A stretch of DNA of 64,000 nucleotides from Roseovarius sp. MMSF_3281 (GTDB taxonomy: Bacteria; Pseudomonadota; Alphaproteobacteria; Rhodobacterales; Rhodobacteraceae), in contig NZ_JASHIM010000009.1 of NCBI RefSeq assembly GCF_030733685.1, forward strand, positions 1-64,000, in the 5' to 3' direction. The translations under genes and the position numbers were made by a program. The notes under the pieces are model-generated. The model saw nothing but the letters and a program-made list of their open reading frames with translations, was not told where the DNA came from and searched no databases. Shown piece by piece: positions 63,564 to 64,000 of this stretch; within the stretch, counting starts at the first letter, position 1, and each line of letters starts with the position of its first letter.

Positions 63564-64000
63564 TTGACTATTAAGCTATTGTTGGTGGAAGACGATGAAG
63601 GCGACCGTCAAGGCTTTATGCAAAGCGTAACTCGTTTCAACCATGAGAACAAAACCGAATTTGAAGTCGTTCCTTTTGGTACATTAAACGAAACTTTGAG
63701 TGCTTTGGACAGCAGCTTTGACTGCGCTGTCATTGATATGAAGTTAGGTGATGCAGGCGCTGAAGGTAATGAGGTTCTTAAGGCTTTTGGCGAGGCGAAT
63801 CTTCGAATGCCAGTTGTAATCCTAACCGGAACACCCAGTGAAGCCGATGATAGGTTCGTGCACATTGACGTGCAAAAAAAGGGTGATGCAGATCACATCG
63901 AAATTCTCGAAGACTTTCGCCAAGTATATGCCTCGGGTTTGACTAGGGTAATGGGTGGACGTGGGCTTGTTGAACAGTCGTTGAGTCAGGTGTTTAAGTC
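63564..64000 (+). CDS. Response regulator (partial, runs off window)
   Basis: A receiver domain beginning with TTG (GGAG at good distance): TIKLLLVEDDEGDRQGF (acidic pocket), phosphoacceptor Asp58 in DCAVIDMKLGD, Thr in VILTGTP and a Lys in VQKKGDADH. A C-terminal extension starts (EILEDFRQVYASGLTRVMGGRGLVEQSLSQVF) that is not a known DNA-binding domain and continues past base 64000. It lies 2 bases after the GHKL protein, so the three genes form one operon. A dedicated output domain, if any, is not in view. Confidence 0.85.
   Translation, partial: MTIKLLLVEDDEGDRQGFMQSVTRFNHENKTEFEVVPFGTLNETLSALDSSFDCAVIDMKLGDAGAEGNEVLKAFGEANLRMPVVILTGTPSEADDRFVHIDVQKKGDADHIEILEDFRQVYASGLTRVMGGRGLVEQSLSQVFK

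Larger units (their letters stand above)
57617..64000. mobile_element. Left part of an integrative mobilisable island
   Basis: A lower-GC region starting inside ybgC. It carries mob genes (relaxase, MobC, small proteins), a candidate oriT and a methyltransferase/GHKL/response-regulator operon. No integrase, replication gene or transfer channel genes are seen here. The other end lies outside the window. An integrative mobilisable element is the simplest reading; a fragment of a plasmid or ICE is an alternative. Confidence 0.7.

Noticed and set aside
1..64000. tRNA, rRNA and CRISPR arrays
   Set aside because: No cloverleaf-like TTCGA loops with CCA-type ends, no rRNA signature and no regularly spaced direct repeats were seen by eye.
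57617..64000. Island as a complete plasmid or prophage
   Set aside because: No replication, partition, integrase or structural phage genes are present in the visible part.

Overview
This is chromosomal DNA of a marine Rhodobacterales/Roseobacter-type alphaproteobacterium. The evidence is a high-GC coding background, a TrcR (DUF1013) cell-cycle regulator, a COQ9-family gene divergent from rpsU, an FNR-type regulator with N-terminal cysteines, a dnaX-ybaB-recR operon, and gene families typical of that order. Genes are packed tightly, with many 4-base ATGA stop/start overlaps.

Layout. (a) 92-2792, minus strand: an ALDH-coupled set of a GT25 glycosyltransferase, a GT11 (fucosyltransferase-type) enzyme and an odd kinase-like protein. 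(b) 2800-9306: housekeeping and metabolism (aldehyde dehydrogenase, 1-Cys peroxiredoxin, aspartoacylase-like hydrolase, membrane protein, rpsU, COQ9 protein, quinone oxidoreductase). (c) 9311-38529: a large surface-polysaccharide locus with glycosyltransferases, a WecG/TagA-type transferase, a Wzy-like polymerase, a Wzx-like flippase, a Wzz/GumC-like co-polymerase, a CpsD-like protein lacking its Walker lysine, and an initiating sugar phosphotransferase. Embedded in it is a PKS, glycosyltransferase, NRPS and phosphopantetheinyl transferase cassette (15602-28406), followed by two paralogous SGNH-like proteins, one fused to a glycoside-hydrolase-like region. The layout suggests that a polyketide/amino-acid product is made together with, or attached to, a polysaccharide. 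(d) 39150-57568: RNase T2, trcR, recR/ybaB/dnaX, a zinc peptidase, a dual-specificity phosphatase, an FNR-like regulator beside a PAS hybrid kinase and an OmpR-type regulator, a convergent DUF2267 pair, threonine aldolase/ycgN/ribF, two tandem LysM + SBP_bac_3 proteins, and thpR.

(e) From about 57617 to the window end lies a lower-GC mobile island. It begins exactly 13 codons into a gene whose start matches ybgC of the tol-pal operon, so ybgC is split. The island carries a mobilisation operon (small protein, MobC, relaxase, and a coiled-coil protein encoded in another frame inside the relaxase gene), a candidate oriT, and a translation-coupled operon: C5 DNA methyltransferase, a 721-aa protein with two GHKL ATPase domains flanking a histidine-kinase-like His box, and a response regulator cut by the window edge. 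The last operon is the best candidate for an undescribed system. It looks like a methylation-linked two-component or defence module, but no nuclease or effector is visible before base 64000.

A four-site GTAC element with conserved internal spacing (9, 9, 13) occurs three times (7092, 50391, 51569) and is a second unexplained signal.
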